Shown in pieces: positions 61,615 to 64,000 of a stretch of 64,000 nucleotides of DNA (its first letter is position 1; each line of letters opens with the position of its first letter). The DNA lies in the NCBI GenBank assembly GCA_024036415.1, contig JAMWET010001195.1, positions 112,501 to 176,500 of the forward strand. The letters are read 5' to 3'. The notes below the pieces were generated by a model, which saw nothing but the letters and a program-made list of their open reading frames with translations, was not told the origin of the DNA and made no database searches. The stretch is from Prochilodus magdalenae (lineage: Eukaryota; Chordata; Actinopteri; Characiformes; Prochilodontidae). The translations under genes were made by a program, and so were the position numbers.

Positions 61615-62325
61615 AACACAATGATTAAACATGTGGTAATACATTAATTTATACCTGTAGTAAACAACATTAATTAAACTGTAGTAAAACACATAGTAAA
61701 AATGTTAGTTAACACATTAATTAAACTGTAAGTAAACACACATTAATTAAAACTGTAGTAACACACATTAATTAACCTGTAGTAACACCATTAATTAAAC
61801 TGTAGTAACACATAATTTAACTGCAGTAACATGAAACAAGCTAGTAGTAACCCAGTTAATCATGTAGTGACAAACTGTAAGCAAGACAATTATTTAACTT
61901 GTAGTAACACATTAATTAATAAGCCGTAACAGTAACAATGAAGTGACATTATTAACCTGTAGTAAAACACATTAACATGCAGTAACATTAATAAACATGT
62001 TAGTGACACATTAATTAGCCTGTACTAACACATTGAATAAACTGTAGTAAAAACAACATTAATTAAACAAGGCAGTAACATTAAATTAACCTGTAGTAAC
62101 CCCCCCCCCCCCCACATTAATTAAAAAACTGTAGTAACACATTAATTAACCAAGCAGTAACATTTAATTAAACATGTAGTGATACATTAATTAACCTGTT
62201 AGTAATCTCATTAATTAACAAGCAGCCAACATAATTTAACATTGTAGTAATTACATTAATTAACGTGTGTAGTAATACATTTAATTTATGTGTAGTAAAT
62301 TACACTGACAAATGGTTCCAGATGC
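61615..62325. repeat. Mirror copy of the 22-bp tandem repeat
   Basis: Reverse complement of 48,155-48,790. The unit reads CTGTAGTAACACATTAATTA, with many irregular units and a run of about 14 C at 62,100-62,113 that has no counterpart on the left. Confidence 0.88.
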
Positions 62326-64000
62326 TTTTACCAGTTTTAAGTAAACGTATACACTTAACATGTTTTACAAATTAATTGCACACAACTACAATTATCCCAT
62401 CGCTGTCTCAAGAGAAACATGCATGACATTTTGGTCTATTTTTATTTATTATTTTTTATTTTAATTTTTTGTTATGGCACCCTTTGAAACACCGGCAGGC
62501 TTCCATTCAGTTATAAATTTCAGGATAACGTTAGAATGGAAACCCAACATAAATTGACCCCGAAATCGCTTGGGGGGGGGTGAAAGTCTGGTTCCATTTG
62601 ACCTACATTAAAGTTAAATGAGGTTTGTGGGCCTCTCCTGTTAAAGTTTCCGTTTTGGAGAATACTTGTTTTTCTTCAGACAGCATTCCTATATTACAGT
62701 AGTTACATGTTTACTTAACTTTAGTTAAACAAAAACTTCATTGTTAGTTAATGCATTACCACAATGTCAGCAGGTCAACACCTCATGGAGTCACCACATC
62801 ATTATTCCCAATTCAGTTCCCAGACCACACAAGTCCCAAATGTTGAAAGCCAAACGAAGGCAAACGCAGCCTGTTTTTCCACGTCCATTGTTTTCTTGTG
62901 GTGGTCATAAATTTACATAAACTTGCCTATTTGGCCCAACAGCAGTTTTACCCCCACTGGACCTCCTGCTGAGTTTATAAGAGGGGTTTTGGGAACACAA
63001 CAGCAGCCTATCAGCAAGCTCTTTTTACAGCTCATATACCGTGTGATCATGGCATTATTGACAAATAATGAAAAGAAAAAAAAAGAAAAATTAATTATGA
63101 CTCTGTCTTTAATACATAAGCTCATGCAAAACGGGGACATATGAGGGGGGTGACCTAATTGTAGGAAGAGGTTACATTAAGTATAGACAACAACAGTTAC
63201 AAGAAAAATTGCCCACCCAGAGAAAAGAGGAGAGAGAGAGAGGAGACGAGATAGAGGGAGAGAGGCACTCACTGTGTTTGTTCCGGACTGCAACATCACC
63301 GGATCCGTGAGGATGAATTGAACAAAACAGAGTTGACAGCTCAGCTTGAGCGTGATCTCACCTTGCAGAGCGCGACGGAGAGCGGCGGCCGCCCACTGGG
63401 GCACCTGCCCCACTGCAGGCTGGCCACATGGTGGTGTTTTACATTTTTCAACAAAGATTCTGCTCGGCTTCCGGCCTGCAAAACAAGAATCCTGCACACC
63501 TCCAATTTGGGGAATTCACAAAGGGAAAAACGAACAACAGCTTCGAGTCGTCTATATCAAGACAACTTCGGTCGGAAACAACAAATTACTCTTCCATTAG
63601 GGACTGAGAGGGTGCTGGGTACATACAATCATACAACGATGCCAAATGTACAGGGTTCACTGACCCAACGGCACAAGCATTCAGATCCACAGTGTCCAAA
63701 TTCACTGAACAACCCAATAAGCAAATTAAAAACCAACTAGAAGATACTGACACCCAGAATTCCAAGGATGGTTCCAACTAAGCAACCAGAAATGGTTCAA
63801 AGTGCTCAAAAGTTTATCTACAGCGGTGGTTGGCTGATGGGAACCGCAGGGTATCCACATCTACAGCACAATCTATACCTATTTATATATACCTTTCCAA
63901 AAACCCAACGTGTATTTATTACCGTAATATGGAATGTTTGATGACGTAAGCTTCATTGGGGAACCAAAACGATGAAGGAATCATACGGGTTTACTGGAGC

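Larger units (their letters stand above)
55059..64000. repeat. Right arm of giant inverted repeat (probable artefact)
   Basis: A noisy reverse complement of 46,590-55,057, with frequent single-base insertions and run-length errors. One example is a run of about 14 C at 62,100-62,113 inside the 22-bp array; others lie in the 300-bp array around 57,700-59,700. It runs off the right edge of the window, where GGAACCAAAACGATGAAGGA matches the complement of about 46,608-46,630. Confidence 0.92.

Overview
The window looks like teleost fish genomic DNA. It carries exons of two vertebrate genes, gnb1l and tbx1, separated by very long non-coding stretches full of microsatellites, minisatellites and Tc1/mariner transposon remnants. 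A dispersed repeat at about 26,105-26,333 resembles one I recall as very common in otophysan fishes (characins, catfishes and relatives), but that placement rests on memory and is tentative. No bacterial-type operon, CRISPR array, rRNA or tRNA gene was recognised.

Layout. Positions 1-35,821 are the 3' part of gnb1l on the + strand, a WD40-repeat protein gene. Three consecutive coding exons (2,508-2,600; 19,912-20,121; 35,555-35,821) give the C-terminal 189 residues. The upstream exons lie left of the window. The two introns are about 17.3 and 15.4 kb and are swollen by repeats: pyrimidine tracts of about 0.8-1.1 kb, a 42-bp minisatellite of 59 register-perfect units (16,489-18,993), a 33-bp minisatellite (26,340-28,215), an AT-rich minisatellite (20,635-21,545), TG/AT/CA microsatellites, and several transposon families. 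Between them are low-repeat islands that could be regulatory elements.

From 35,822 to 54,412 is the intergenic space between gnb1l and tbx1. It holds paired dispersed repeats, a 22-bp tandem repeat and an array of about 300-bp units ordered as dimers. At 54,413-54,802 on the - strand is the last coding exon of tbx1, tail-to-tail with gnb1l as in other vertebrates (human TBX1/GNB1L).

The main structural surprise is at about 55,058. From there the sequence folds back on itself: 55,059-64,000 is a noisy reverse complement of about 46,590-55,057. Landmarks repeat in mirror order (tbx1 exon, 300-bp array, 22-bp array, CT tract). The right arm is about 5-6% longer, mainly through scattered small insertions, and both tbx1 exon copies are frameshifted. 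This pattern fits a long-read fold-back assembly artefact better than a real palindrome. The right-hand tbx1 copy and repeats should therefore not be counted as extra loci, and the rest of tbx1 appears to be missing beyond the turn point.

Most long open frames in the window are by-products of tandem repeats whose unit length is a multiple of three, or of dinucleotide repeats. They are not reported as genes.
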